Below are positions 12,101 to 23,525 of a DNA stretch of 64,000 bases, piece by piece (the stretch's first letter is position 1; every line of letters begins with the position of its first letter). The position numbers and the translations under genes were made by a program. Location of the stretch: NCBI GenBank assembly GCA_039621445.1, contig CP154956.1, positions 76,236,192 through 76,300,191 of the forward strand. The letters are read 5' to 3'. The notes beneath the pieces were generated by a model that was given only the letters and a program-made list of their open reading frames with translations, did no database searches and had not been told where the DNA came from. Source of the DNA: Euglena gracilis. Taxonomy: Eukaryota > Euglenida > Euglenophyceae > Euglenales.

Positions 12101-15100
12101 CTAACACCAGTCTATAAGTTAGGCCTAAAATTAGGCCGAACTCCTAACCCTATCCCTATTCCATCCATAACCCAAATTTTTTTGCGGACCCTCTGGAGCT
12201 TCTACTTGCCCCCCCCCCTCCCGGGGCCAAGTGGAAGCTTGCTGCCAAAGAATTATATCCAAGAAACAACATTTTTTGTTTTTTTTGCATTTTGCATTAT
12301 TTTTAGAGAATTGGAGACCCACAACCTCATAAGCTCCACAAAAAGAAAAAAAATATCACAACACACATTTCATATTTTTTTGACAAAAAAATGTCAAACT
12401 TGGATAATTTCCTTCAAATTACAAATTTTTTTTGAGATGAGTGGATGAGTTTCTGGGGCTCAACAATTGCGCTCGCAACTCCAGCCAAAGATGAATGTTG
12501 ACCACACACCACACCTCGGTGTCGGGCAGTAATGAGTATGAGCTCTGCCCGAGTTTGGCAGAGCCGATCGCGAGCAGGTTCGGCGAATAGAAATGGGCGT
12601 GCAGGGTGGCGGCCTCACACGTGTCGGACACGAAGAGCAACTCGCGGTACCGCTGCTTTTGGTCAGGGCGGTCCTTTGCCAAATTGTCCCAGCCAGCACC
12701 TTCAATGCAACCTCCACAGAAAACATTGCCGGAAAATGCCATGGTTTGGCAAGAAATGGTCGAGTTGGGGGGGGAATTTCTGGCAACCTCGGACCACCGC
12801 CCAACACCCAAAATGTCAAAAAATGGGGGTTTATCGACCCTTTGACCTGTGCACTGCATTACACTCCCGGACCAGCCATGGTCGCCCCTGAGGCCGAAAG
12901 AACTGAAGGTGGCCCTTAACGTAAAAAAAAACACTGACCGTCCATTGTGGACCCCCCCTGCTTCTGGTGCATCTGTTCGAACGTGTCCGCCAGGTCCTGA
13001 GGAGGTGGGGGCAGGGCTCTGGAGGTGCGGTCACGCACTCGGGGGAGAGGTTGAGATCGGCGGGATCGTGAGAAAACGATGCACCGCCACTGGAGGACCG
13101 AAATGCTATGTTGGTTGCCACGAAGATGCGTGCTCTGATCTCACTCACTACCCCGCCCCAAATAAGACCCCTCCAATAAAGACCCCCCGGCCGAGAAAGG
13201 AAAAATCGAAAAATAAGCCCCCCCCCCCCAATTTAACTCCGGTCCTGACGGCGCAAAATGCCAAAGACAGTGAAAAAAATGTCCTATAAGCACCCAACAT
13301 AATAAAATGCTGAAAATACAGTTGTTTTGGGATTTTTGGGGAGCCAAAAACCATGGGGAATTTCAATTATACAAATGTACACATGTACACAAACGCGAAG
13401 CGCTGAAAGAAAAATGGACCTGGAAAATGATGATGCTTTCAGAGCTAGATGGCTAAAAACAAACAAGAAAAGCATCATGATGGTTTCTAGCAATGGACCC
13501 CCCAAAAGACCCAGGTCATATTTTGGGGTGGTTTTGGGATGAACCCCAAAAATTAGAGAATATCAGGATTTTTCTGAAGGACGTCCAGCAGGCTGGCTGG
13601 AAAAAAGATGCTGGCTGACCGCCCCCCCCCCCCCACAGGAGGTGAGGGTCCGGGGCGGGGGTCTAACCAACCCATAGATTCACTTAGTGACCACTTTAAT
13701 GCTTAGTGGCCCCCGGCACCTTCTCCCAGGCCAAACCCACCCACCCACTTTTCTCGAAAACCACCAACCCACGACCCTCCTTGAAAAATTTTCTGGACTG
13801 GCCTTCGACCAGGCTAAAATTCAACCCCGTGGTGATGCACCCCACCCCGAAAGGGGTCCAAGCCCAAACCCGCCCACTTACTCTCGAAATCCCCAGGTTT
13901 TCACACAGGTGAAATGAATCTATGGTCCAGCTGGCTCGGCTGGCACCCAGAAAAAGCTCAAACCCAGCTGGGTTGAAAATTTTCGGCCACCCCCTCAAAA
14001 ACCCTCAAAGCAGGGTTCGATATAAGGACAGGTGGGGGGGGTGGTCCGGACCCCCCCCCTGCGGGCCAGGAGGGGGGGGTGGGGGGGACACCCCCCCACC
14101 TAAACAGGTGCGCGGTCAGGGTGGCCGAAAATTTTTGACCCCCCAAAACGACCAAAAGTGCCATTTTGGGCACTTTTTGGGCAAAAATGTGCCAAAAATG
14201 CAAAAAATTTTCGGCGCGAAGCGCCGGAGGAAAAAATTGACCCTTTTTGGGGGCGGGGTCGGAACCCCCCCCGGGGGGGGGGGGGGTTTTTTTTTTTTTT
14301 TTTTTTTGGGGGGGGGGGGGTCCCACCCGGGGAACCCCCCCGAGGGTCGGTCCGGACCCCCCTGGAAGGTGGGGGGGGGGGTGGTCCGGACCCCCCCTGC
14401 GGGCCAGGAGGGGGGGGGGTGGGGGGGACACCCCCCCCACCTAAACCATGTACGCCCTCCTTATATCAAATCCTGCCTCAAAGGCCCATTTTTTTTGGAC
14501 TATTTTGACACTTTTTCACCAAAAATACTTGGCTCTTTGGTGGAAACCATTTTTGGTCGGGGGGTGGGCAGGGATGAACGGGATGGAACCCTATGGGTGG
14601 TATTTGGGGGGGGGTCGACCCCCCTCCCCAGGGAGGTACAGGAATCCCAGAAACCTTATGGGTGGTGGGTGGGGGTCAACCCCCATTCCCCCTCCACCCC
14701 AATCCTGGTGGGTGGGCTCCCACCCCCGACCACCACCACCCGCCATCAAATTTCCTTCGGCATCTTCGGCACCAAGAGAATTTTCCCTTCTTGCAAAATG
14801 CTATGGTGAGGGGGTTCGACCAACCCCCGACCTCCCGGTGGGGGGTGGGTTGGCCCATACCAATTTTTAAAGCGGGTTCGACCACTCCCACGAAGGGTGA
14901 CTTCCAGACCACTCGGCGCCGAGGTGCTGGGATTTGTCTTAGGCCTTTTGGCCAAATCCAGAATAACTGACCCACAAGGGGGGGGGTGACTGGCTTTGAA
15001 ACGAGAAAAATCAACCCCCGGTTGGAAAGCAATTGTATGGTTATGGTTGCCCCCCAATGCTTTCCCATGCAGCCCGGGGGGGGGGGGCTCCAGTCAGGAG

Positions 15101-15697
15101 CTCTCAACTGGGCTGTGAACCCCTCCCATCGGGATCCCCCGAAATAGAACTGGGGCCCAAACCGGGCGGTTCATATGTTCGTTTTTTTTTATTATAAAAA
15201 GATGAGCGGGTATGTTTGGAACTGAGGAATGGCTGGAAACGAGCTGCTGGCTGAACCCCCCCCCTCCCGTGGAGAGGGGGGTCCGGGCTGGAGGGGGTTG
15301 TGCTGGGCTGGGTCGATTAATTTTTTCCCCAAAACATTTTTGCCTTCTCGACATTTTGATGGATGGAGCAAGTGTATGTGCCAGACATTAAGGGGGGGTC
15401 GAGTGAAATAAAGGGTCCAGCCCAGCCGGAGGCCAGGCCAGCCGGCCTCAGGCTGGCCAGCCAACTGGGCTGTCCAGCTCACCTATCCCTGCATTTTTTT
15501 TCTCATCACAGCTTCCTCGCCCGGGGGGCTGCCCTGATTTGGGCTGCTGGCTGGATTTGAGCTGCTGGCTGGCTGGACCCCCCCCCCAGGGGGGATGGGG
15601 TCCCCTCCGGCTTGAGAAATCCCCTGAGATACATGCATGCATGCATACATACATACATACATACATACATACATGCATGCATACATACGTACATACA

Positions 15698-15728
<31 letters not shown>

Positions 15729-15780
15729 GTACACACATTAATACATACATACATACATCACTTACATAAGTACATACATG

Positions 15781-15815
<35 letters not shown>

Positions 15816-17342
15816 CGAAATTTTTTTGCTTTTTGAATAACTTTTTCTGTGTGCGTTGTCAGGCCCCGAAAACAACAAAAGTGTATTATATTAGGATAGG
15901 AGGACAAATGATGGGCCTCTGAGCCGCCGGCCAGGCCGGGCCATGCCGCCGGGCTGCCGGCCGTGCCGGGCCGTGCCGCCGGCCGGGCCGGACCAGGCCA
16001 CTGAGCCGCTGGCCAGGCCGGGCCATGCCGCCGGGCTGCCGGTCTTGCCGGGCCGTGCCGCCGGGCCGCTGAGCCGCCGGCCAGGCCTGGCCCGGCCCGG
16101 CCGGCGACCCAGCAGCCCAGCCCGGCACAGCCATCGGCCCAGCGGCCTGACCCGGCCTGGCCGGCGGCCCAAGCGGCCTGGCCCAGCCCGGCGGCACGGC
16201 CCGGCACGGCTGGCTGTCCAGCGGCCTGACCCGGCCCGGCACGGCCGGCGGCCCAGCGGCTCGGCCCGCCCCGGCCGGCAGCCCGGCGGCATGGCCAGCT
16301 CAGGCTACCGGGCAGGCCATAAGCAAATCCATGATTCGAAAGGCCTTTGTGTCCGGCCTGAAAAGGAGATGGGAAAACTGCGACCGCAATGTAAGGATGT
16401 GGCTTTTGGGGGAGGGGGGGGGGTGAGCGAAGCTCACGCGCGTAGCGAAGCTAGCGCCTACTTGTACATACATACATACATACATACATACATACATACA
16501 TACATACATACATACATACATACATACATACATACATACACACATACATACATACATACATAACCCCCCCCCCAAATATAAGACACCGGTGTCTTATATT
16601 TGGGTGTCGACCAATTTCGCCAAAGGGTGTCTTATATTTGGGGGGTGTCTTATATTTGGGTCTCAGGCGGATGACTGAGGGGTGTCTTATATTTGGACAC
16701 TTTTCCAGCAAGTATGTTGTTGTGCTAATGTCCTCGTACCTTCATATATAGGGTTTTTATTCATGTCTGACGGGTCGTCTTCCGACGCTTTGGAGAGTGT
16801 GTATGCTGAAAGCGACCAATCTGCAAGTGGTGATGAACTTGGCACCTCATTTTCTAGAAATTGGAAAATACGAACACTGGCACATTTGTCTGAACGTCAT
16901 TCATCACCACTTGCAGATTGGTCGCTTTCTTGCTGTTCAAAATAATAGATTCTCAACCTTGATCTGCTACACCCAAAAAGCAGTTGCTTCACCCAAAAGC
17001 AGTAGACTGGACGTGCATTAGTTGTTTTCATCACGCCTTGAGACTTGCTGCTGGGGACTGTGGAAGGCCTTTCGTGGGTGGTGTCTTATATTTGGAGAAG
17101 TAGGTGCCGGCCCAGGGGTGTCTTATATTTGGGGGGTGTCTTATATTTGGGTGTCGGCCCGAAAATCGTCAAAGGGTGTCTTATATGTGGGGGGTGTCTT
17201 ATAGTGAGGGGTGTCTTATATTTGGGGGGGGTTTACATACATACATACATACATACATGCATGCATGCATACATACATACGTACATACATACATACATAC
17301 ATACATACATACATACATACATACATACATACATGCATGCAT

Positions 17343-17373
<31 letters not shown>

Positions 17374-20093
17374 TAACTGCACACACATGAACACACACAC
17401 TTATCGACTATATTGACGTGAAATATGTACTTGAATATATGTGCGACATTTATTAACAAAATATTATCAATGGTTCATTTTGTGGTAAATCATACTATTC
17501 AAAAGAATAACATGTGCATCACATATCCAATTCCAGACCTGTGCACTGATCTGTTCTGCATCCGAAAACTTCAGAAACCCATCTCCTCCATGGCCAGTGA
17601 GGAAAATGAGGACGTTTCTGCAAGGCGCACGTCCAGAACGTGAACAACGTTGTCTCTTTGTCCCATCGCCAGAGCCAGGTGGGGTAGACATCCGCCTTCA
17701 GGCTTCCGCCGTTGCTGAGGAGTCGCTTGGACGTGGGGACCCCAGGCGGGTGGCGGTCCAGCAGCAGCCGCAGGAAGTTCTCCACGGTGACGTCAAAGCC
17801 CCGGTAGTCCACCTCCACCTGTGTGCCGTACACGTTCGTGGCGTGGTCGGGGAAATTGAATACCTGAATGGCAAACGGAAATAGCTTTTTCTGGGAAGGA
17901 AATGGTGTTTGGCAATATGGATGGACAGATGGGCATGTTTGTAAAATTTGAAAACACGTGCAAAAAATTGCGCACGAAGATGAAAAAAACGAAATGCATT
18001 TCCCTCCCTGTATGCAGAAAAGAAAAAGACAATTTGGACTTCGGAAAAATTCACCAATAAAGAATAGCATTGGCATTTTTTTTTATTTGTCAGAATTCTT
18101 GAAATTTCACTTTTTCTCACTCTCCTTTCCATTTTCTTGCTACTCTTTGGAAAATGGTCCCCGCTCAATCTTCATTGAGGTTCCTGAAATTGATGTGAAC
18201 TAGAGACCAGCTCCAAATTATGACATTTAGCTGACCCTCCACCGGTGGCCAACCAGAACCAAAAATGGTGGGTGGTCATGGACAAATGGGGCTGTGTCCC
18301 TGTATCTGTGCCAGCAGGATGATTGTTTTCGACGATGTATTTGGTTTATTGTCAGCTTTTCCTGGTCGGTCGGTGGTTGGGTCTGTCGGTCGCTTTCTCA
18401 ATTTTTTTTTGATAAATTAGTCCCTGAAGCGCACTTTTGGCTATTTCTTGCGGAGCTGGGTGACTCTGACACATCCTATACAATGGAATGGATAATTTTA
18501 AATCTTTTTGAAACTTACAATTACTGTGATATTTGCTTTTGCCTTTTCTTTGATCAATCATCCAAAAGCATTTTCTTTCAGCAGGGTCCTTTTTCCCAAC
18601 CGGTCGATTGGACCACCCTCTCCTGGGCCCACATCAAAATTAGACAGGAAGGAGCTTGTTCAAAATAAAAAAAAATGGTTGTCGCCGACCGAGCCCGGAT
18701 GTGGGATGTTAGATAGCCCACCAAATTTTATTTTGGGGTGGGGAAAAACATGGCTCCACAAAAAAAATTCAAGTGAAATTCGTTTCTGTTGTCAAGGTAA
18801 GAAATGCTATTGAATATTAAAGAATTCGTGGTTGGGAGCACCTGAGCAGGATGTATGTTTCGAGAGTTCTTGACAGGAAAAGAATGCCACAAAAATATTG
18901 TTATTCTTTGTAACTACAACAAGATGAAGACATTCTTCAATTCATTTTCAATGGCATACTCCAATTAGAAGCCCCGCCCCCCCCCCCGGGTTTCCCGCCA
19001 AAAATCCAAATAACCTCTCCCCCCCCCTCTCGCCAGGGCGGTCCAGTGCATCCCACCGAAAATCGGCCAAAATGGAGGGAAACCGTGTGATGCCTGGCCA
19101 AGAATAGGTGCACCCTGGGGAGGGGGAATCGATATCTGGCACCCTTGGTCCATTGGCCATTCACCCAGAAACATCAAAAATCTCGGGTTTCGACGTTTTT
19201 TTTTTTTGAATTCCATTGCCTCTTTATTGACTCGACCATGATTGCCATTGGGTCACTGAAGAAGAAAAAATAAAATCAGAGACAGCGTAATCCATCATCC
19301 ACCCCCAAGCATTCGCACGTAAAATTCCATCACAACAATAAACGATGGCCTTTTGTCCACATATAGACATAAATGGATGCTTGTCTTGCCCAAATAATGT
19401 TGCAGGGAACAAAAGCCAAAAGGATCAATCCAAAAACCGTATCCCCCCTCAAGCCCCCAATGAAAACCGAAATCATTGTCCGGACGGTCCGGACTGGGGA
19501 CGTTCGTTGGGAATGGGTCGTATGGCCATGCTGCAAAAGGTGACAAACTGGACGGGTACGGACACCCCTTGTTTATTGGGCAAGGAGCTTCATTGGACAT
19601 GGGGAGGGGACCATGCGAGCAAATTTCGCCCCCCCCCCCCACATAGCACAACAATCAAATTCTTTTCCTGGTCACATGCCACGTCATCAGAGAGCAGCAA
19701 GAGAATCCGTTCATCCGGAAGCCCCAGCCGTTTCACCGTGCGATACACCGAAAGGGCATTGGCAGTGTGTCGATAGTTGGGCCATGCCACTAGACGTGAG
19801 CAATGGAAACTAAGACAATAAAAGCCAGATGCTAAAGCCCAGCGACCATCACCTGGGGATTATCCACAAAGCAACTGGGGATTTATCTTAAGTTTTTCTT
19901 CAAATTCAAACAGGAGAAACAAAAGATTCCAGAATTGCTGTTAAACACCTAATTCTGGATACAAGCAAAAAACATTTTTTAATTTGATGCATATGTGTGG
20001 CATGGCTAATACACCTAGTGGCAGAGCGAACCAATACCTCGACGTGGCTACAATGACAGCCCAATTATTGGTGTGCAAGGGGTCGGAAAATAG
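8960..20093 (-). CDS. PIGK: GPI-anchor transamidase catalytic subunit PIG-K/GPI8 (partial, seven exons seen)
   Basis: PIG-K is the caspase-like (peptidase C13) subunit of GPI transamidase in the ER membrane. It cleaves the C-terminal signal of a preprotein and transfers the chain to GPI. Exons in transcript order: 20,093-20,028, 19,778-19,674, 17,890-17,702, 17,616-17,545, 12,688-12,515, 11,682 to about 11,590, and 9,100 to about 8,960. Together they give the family order [112 protein letters not shown] and TEFF. Catalytic His (GHGG) and Cys (DTC) are both present. The signal-peptide exon and the C-terminal membrane segment were not found. Several introns are nonconventional. The gene covers more than 11 kb for under 400 codons, and TE-1 begins about 550 bp past the last exon. 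Confidence 0.92.
9101..11589. other. PIGK intron, AT-rich, no gene seen
   Basis: AT-rich sequence with an ATAATA-rich tract at about 9,430-9,530, long T runs at 10,240-10,430, and no coding signal. Confidence 0.5.
11590..11682 (-). CDS. PIGK: PIGK exon: [10 protein letters not shown] region
   Basis: Begins after a GCAG acceptor and encodes [20 protein letters not shown], a strongly conserved GPI8 segment. The lower coordinate is approximate because the next family motif is weakly conserved. Confidence 0.85.
11968..12248. mobile_element. Small inverted-repeat element (MITE), about 281 bp
   Basis: Ends are inverted copies of TTGGCAGCAAGCTTCTACTT (right end imperfect), followed inward by C/G runs. 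The interior is rich in TTAGGCCTAA-like and CCTAACCCTA-like motifs. A related element with the same interior order lies at about 31,757-32,024. It is inside a PIGK intron and is too small to encode a transposase. Confidence 0.7.
12515..12688 (-). CDS. PIGK: PIGK exon: catalytic cysteine
   Basis: Exactly 58 codons. Contains [18 protein letters not shown], where C is the nucleophile, and [11 protein letters not shown]. The upstream boundary is set by the nonconventional intron end CTGGCTGG. The downstream boundary is a GTGTGG donor. Confidence 0.9.
14035..14450. repeat. Direct repeats around a poly-G / poly-T / poly-G tract
   Basis: Two copies of a 60-70 bp unit (GTGGTCCGGACCCCCC, GCGGGCCAGGAGGGGG, then CCACCTAAAC) lie at about 14,038-14,106 and 14,380-14,445. 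Between them, around 14,270-14,322, is a run of Gs, then about 22 Ts, then another run of Gs. Such a tract can form G-quadruplexes and is prone to length errors. Confidence 0.7.
15631..15817. repeat. (ACAT)n then (AAC)n microsatellites
   Basis: ACAT/GCAT repeats run to about 15,775, then an AAC tandem at 15,781-15,817. Open frames of the MYVCMYVC and IHTYIHTY type here are artefacts of the repeat. Confidence 0.95.
15918..16310. repeat. GC-rich minisatellite (GGCC/CCGG units)
   Basis: Degenerate tandem of about 20-bp units built from GGCCAGGCCGGGCCATGCCG-like blocks, with almost no AT sequence. No coding role is supported. Confidence 0.85.
16466..17375. repeat. TCTTATATTTGG repeat cluster bracketed by two (CATA)n arrays, with a central hairpin
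   Basis: (CATA)n at 16,466-16,562 and 17,233-17,375 enclose ten or so copies of GGTGTCTTATATTTGGG, including an inverted pair at 16,573-16,604. In the middle, GCGACCAATCTGCAAGTGGT at about 16,813 is repeated in inverted orientation at about 16,900-16,924, so a 26-bp stem can form around a loop of about 60 bases. No coding gene is seen; it may be the relic of an inverted-repeat transposon. Confidence 0.7.
17545..17616 (-). CDS. PIGK: PIGK exon: catalytic histidine
   Basis: Exactly 24 codons from NVLIFL to AEQIS, containing [11 protein letters not shown] with the catalytic His. Both neighbouring introns are nonconventional. Confidence 0.9.
17617..17701 (-). other. PIGK: PIGK nonconventional intron, 85 bp, with paired ends
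   Basis: Coding-strand ends are CTGAAGGCG and CGCCTTGCAGA. Nine bases pair, with one bulged G. AAGGCG at +4 to +9 pairs with CGCCTT at -11 to -6. The neighbouring codons then read GGS|NVLIFL, as expected in GPI8. No GT-AG choice keeps this frame and sequence. Confidence 0.8.
17702..17890 (-). CDS. PIGK: PIGK exon: EVDYRG...VTVENFLR region
   Basis: 63 codons from KKLFPFAIQ to LLSNGGS, covering the most conserved GPI8 block ([21 protein letters not shown]). It begins after a CCCAG acceptor. The spacing from SDDVAC to VFN matches the family, so no microexon is needed. Confidence 0.92.
17891..19673. other. PIGK intron; no gene seen
   Basis: The donor side begins GACCAGG on the coding strand (CAG at +4 to +6) directly after SDDVAC, again the nonconventional pattern. 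The acceptor is CCCAG. The interior is AT-rich with C runs near 18,970 and 19,020 and no coding signal. Confidence 0.55.
19674..19778 (-). CDS. PIGK: PIGK exon: NYRH ... SDDVAC
   Basis: 35 codons ([20 protein letters not shown] through LLSDDVAC), contiguous in the family with the preceding WF and the following region. Confidence 0.92.
19779..20027 (-). other. PIGK: PIGK nonconventional intron, 249 bp, 9-bp stem at its ends
   Basis: Coding-strand ends are GCTCTGCCACTAG and CTAGTGGCATGGCCC. TGCCACTAG pairs perfectly with CTAGTGGCA, keeping the +n to -(n+2) register. Removing it gives SRYWF|NYRH as in GPI8. A GT-AG alternative exists but would insert eight residues. The paired ends equal the two halves of the TE-2 palindrome. 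Confidence 0.75.
20028..20093 (-). CDS. PIGK: PIGK exon: [16 protein letters not shown]
   Basis: 22 codons after a CCACAG acceptor; the most N-terminal part of mature GPI8 that can be recognised. The signal-peptide exon upstream was not found. Confidence 0.9.
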
Positions 20094-23000
20094 CTGTGGA
20101 CGGTGGCGGTTTTTTCGGGTTGAATTTAAAAGCTGGAAACAGGGTATATTCATTTTTATTATCTTTGACGTTGCATTGACATTCATTGGGAAAAAATCAA
20201 ACTGTGCAAAAGCTTTAGTGAGCATTGGATTCTGAATTGTTTCTGCATTCAATAAAACATAGCATCAAGACACCAGCGAAGCTTTTTTTTAAGACTCCTG
20301 GGAGAGGGGGGATCCCCACCCAAAAATTATTTGTCGGAGCTTCGAGGGGCGTTTCCCAAAATTTTTTTTCGGCGCTTCCCAGCAATCCAAACCCGGGCCT
20401 GTGGCCCGGGACCCCCCAGGTGGGTCTTCTGACTTAAAAATCAGCCTGACATTAGTGCCAGTTTTGAAAATGTGCCATAAACACGAAGAAACCCAACGTT
20501 TGGCAAATCTAGTCATTCTTAAATGCTGCACCGGATCATTTAGAATTCCGGATACCACTACCAGATACTACCCATCCCATCCCCAGAACCCTTTGTGGTT
20601 GGGGGACCTTTGTCCCCTGAACGAAATCCCATTCCCCAACCTGGAACAGCCCCCCCAAAAAGCACAAAATTTAGCAACTTTGTTCAAGTGTGTGTTGAAC
20701 AACATCAATTTGAGAAAAATGTCTTTCCCAAAAATCGAAAACCTCGTTTGATGTGCTTTCTTTTGCTTCCTTCTTTACAGTGGATGGTGGGCACTGGGAC
20801 CAGGGCGGGGTACGTATGGGACACCTGCGGCGGGGAAGGGTCGGTTGGCGGGGGGGGGGGTGGCGTCTTTGATGCCGTGGGCGATCTGTGGGGGGGGGGG
20901 GGGTGCGAAAAAAGGCAAAACTGCCTAATCACAATACTCTGTCCACCAGTTGTTCCCATCACCCGTGGGAATGGAACAACTGTGTGGGGGGGCACAGACC
21001 ACTTGCGGGGCACATGGTGTGTTCCATGTGTTGCCTGAAAACGATTCTGTCAAATATCCTTTGTCCTCGTAGCATTCTAAGCAATCTTGGTATATCAAAA
21101 ATCAATCAGCTGCTGCAAAGGGGAAATAGAGAGTGGGGTGGGGACAATGAGATTTGTTTCCCACCCCTGACAGAAGAAAGGGCTCAATTGGGCTCTCAAA
21201 TTTTGCGAAGCGTCATCACAGGGGCCACAATCCCTTCTCACAAGCAAAGCCACCACAGGGACGCGAATAGCTTGGGGTTTGGAAAGCTGTCACAAGCAAT
21301 GCGGGCAGCAACACTAACAGCAATAACCACCTTTGCATTGGTGGTCACATCTCCAACTGTGAAAGAAAGGGTGTGTGGGGCAAGGGGCTACAGTGTGAGG
21401 ATATGCGCAGGTGTGCAATAACACCTGCCAACTTACAAATCGTGGACACGTTTCAATGTTCAGTCCCAACCATACTTTTGCTTACCACTTTGAAAAAGCC
21501 AGTCAGTCACTTTTCAAAGACCATTCACCCACTCTACCCCCCCCCCCGGGGGGGGTCGGCCACTTTGGCCAAAATCCCCAAAAGTTGGTGCCTTCGGCGC
21601 CAGGTGGCCAGTTTCGGCCATTCATGGCAGACCCCCTCCCTGGGGGGGGGGTCTGGAGCCAAAAACCAGTCAGTCACTCCGAAAAAAACCATCAGTCCCC
21701 CCAGGAGGGGGGTCGGACACACCTTGAGCAATAATGAGGCCCAATCCTCCAGCCCAAACAACGCTCCTGCTGGGGGGGGGGGGTTGCTGCAGCGTCCTGT
21801 GGACTCCTGGGGACCTGCTGTGGAGCAGCTGGACAACGTGACGAGATTCAGCAAGGTGGCTGATGCTTTGACCCACACAAAATGCCCCTCTCCCCAAAGG
21901 CTGATTCTTGATTCTTCACCATTATCATTACCGAAATTCTCGAAATTCTCGACATTATCGCCCTGCGCAGAATTCTTCTCAATTCACGGTTTTTTTGAGG
22001 CACCATTCTCCCAAGCCAAAACCATTTGAAAGACCAAATTTAAGACTTGAATTCTTTCGGTGGTGAAACTGGTTGGAATTTTGTCCCCAAAGTTGTCAGC
22101 AATTTGACACAGGAGTTGAGTTAGGAAGAGTCACTGCATTGGGCTTCAACAAACCCAACCCCCCCCCCCAAATCAAAAAATGAAAATCAGCATGAAATTT
22201 CCATCAAATTAAATTTCACCAGCAAATAAAAAAAATGCCGGCCATCCACTTGGTCCGACCCCTCCCAGAGCCACCAACCTTGAAAAAACCTTTCCGACCC
22301 TGTCCCAGCCAGGAGAAGGCTCGTTCGACAGCAAGTCGGCAAAAGCGGCGGCAAGGCAAGCACAAGACTGCTGTGATTTGGGAAACTGTTTTGTTTTTTG
22401 AAGGGAACGTCCTGTCGAGGTCGGGGGGGGGGGCTGCGATGCGACGGGAACAACGAAAGTAGCGGGCGGAGTGGCGGCAACGGCAGGCCATACCATTGCT
22501 GCCCGACCCCGTTTCACTGTCAACAAACCAGTCAGTCACTTCCGACCCCTGCCCCCCCCCCCGGGGGAATCGGCCACTTTGGCCTATTGGCCAAAATGGC
22601 CGACAAATCAATGGATTTTGGCCAACCCCCCCCCAAAATTCTGGCGCCTTCGGTGGCCAATTTCGGCCATTCCGAAAACACCAGTCAGTCATTCCCCCTG
22701 GGGGGGGGGGGGGCTGGCATCGGACACACCGTCAGCCATGGTATGTTCGGGCCTCACCAGAGGAGCGGGTCATAGCTAAGAACATGAACGCAGAAGGGGG
22801 TAACGCTGTCAATGTGTGCAACAGCGGAGCTGTCTTCCCATGTGATGGCCCAGGGTCTAACTGCAAAGGGACATTTGACATGGCCCAAAACAATGTCGAA
22901 TGAGACCGTTACCATCGCCTCCATGAATTCTTTCTGTGCCTGGCCATAGTGCGTCACGTATGGACACGACCCAGATTGACCACTACATGCACCCCCCAAA

Positions 23001-23439
23001 ACCAAAGGGAATAAATTTAGCTGTTGGGGGTACAATACGAAATATATTATTTTTAAGAACCCATTGTGGACCCATTTTAACCCATAAATGACCCGGGGGG
23101 TTTGGGGCGGCTGTCAGGTCTCCAAGCCCCGCCCCCCGTTCTGAGACCCCAGCCACCCAACACAACCCCACATAGGCAAACCCCAAGCCGTGCCGCCGGT
23201 GTATTGGGGGTCCATTTTCCAAGGAAAACCAACCACAGCCACGAACCGAGGTAAAACCCCACGCACCCACCAAGTTTTCGTGTGGCGTTCCATTGAAAAT
23301 CCAAAACAATGAACCAAAAACAATCCGAAAGAATGGGGGGTCATGGGTTATTGGAACGAAGAGGTTGGTTTAAGATTTTCTATTCCCAATAAGTTGAAAC
23401 TTTCCGCTCGTCATTGCTGTATTTGTCCCAGAGGGTACA

Positions 23440-23525
23440 CAGCGAACCCAAAGAGTCATCCAACTAGGCTTAATAGGGACCTCGCCTGGGTCTCCCCATG
23501 CGTGGCTCTTTGGGTACGGCAGCTT
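23440..23525. repeat. Copy of a small fold-back repeat
   Basis: GCGAACCCAAAGAGTCATCCAAC, with the later GGCTCTTTGGGTACGG, resembles the fold-back at 46,303-46,462 (ACCCCAAAGAGCTGCCCAAC ... GGCTCTTTGGGTTCGC). Confidence 0.5.

Larger units (their letters stand above)
12689..17544 (-). other. PIGK: PIGK nonconventional intron, 4,856 bp (CAG/CTG ends)
   Basis: On the coding strand it starts GCACAGG, with CAG at +4 to +6, and ends GGTGCTGGCTGG, with CTG at -8 to -6. It is flanked by codons for AEQIS and DNLAKD, giving the GPI8 order without gap or extra residues. The large insert holds minisatellites, CATA repeats and the TCTTATATTTGG cluster. Confidence 0.8.

Noticed and set aside
15631-17375. 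Long open frames of the MYVCMYVC / IHTYIHTY type
   Set aside because: Products of the CATA microsatellite in several frames; no codon bias or family similarity.
19779-20027. GT-AG splicing of this PIGK intron
   Set aside because: It is possible in phase but would insert eight residues between WF and NYRH, which GPI8 lacks. The paired-end intron gives the exact family sequence.
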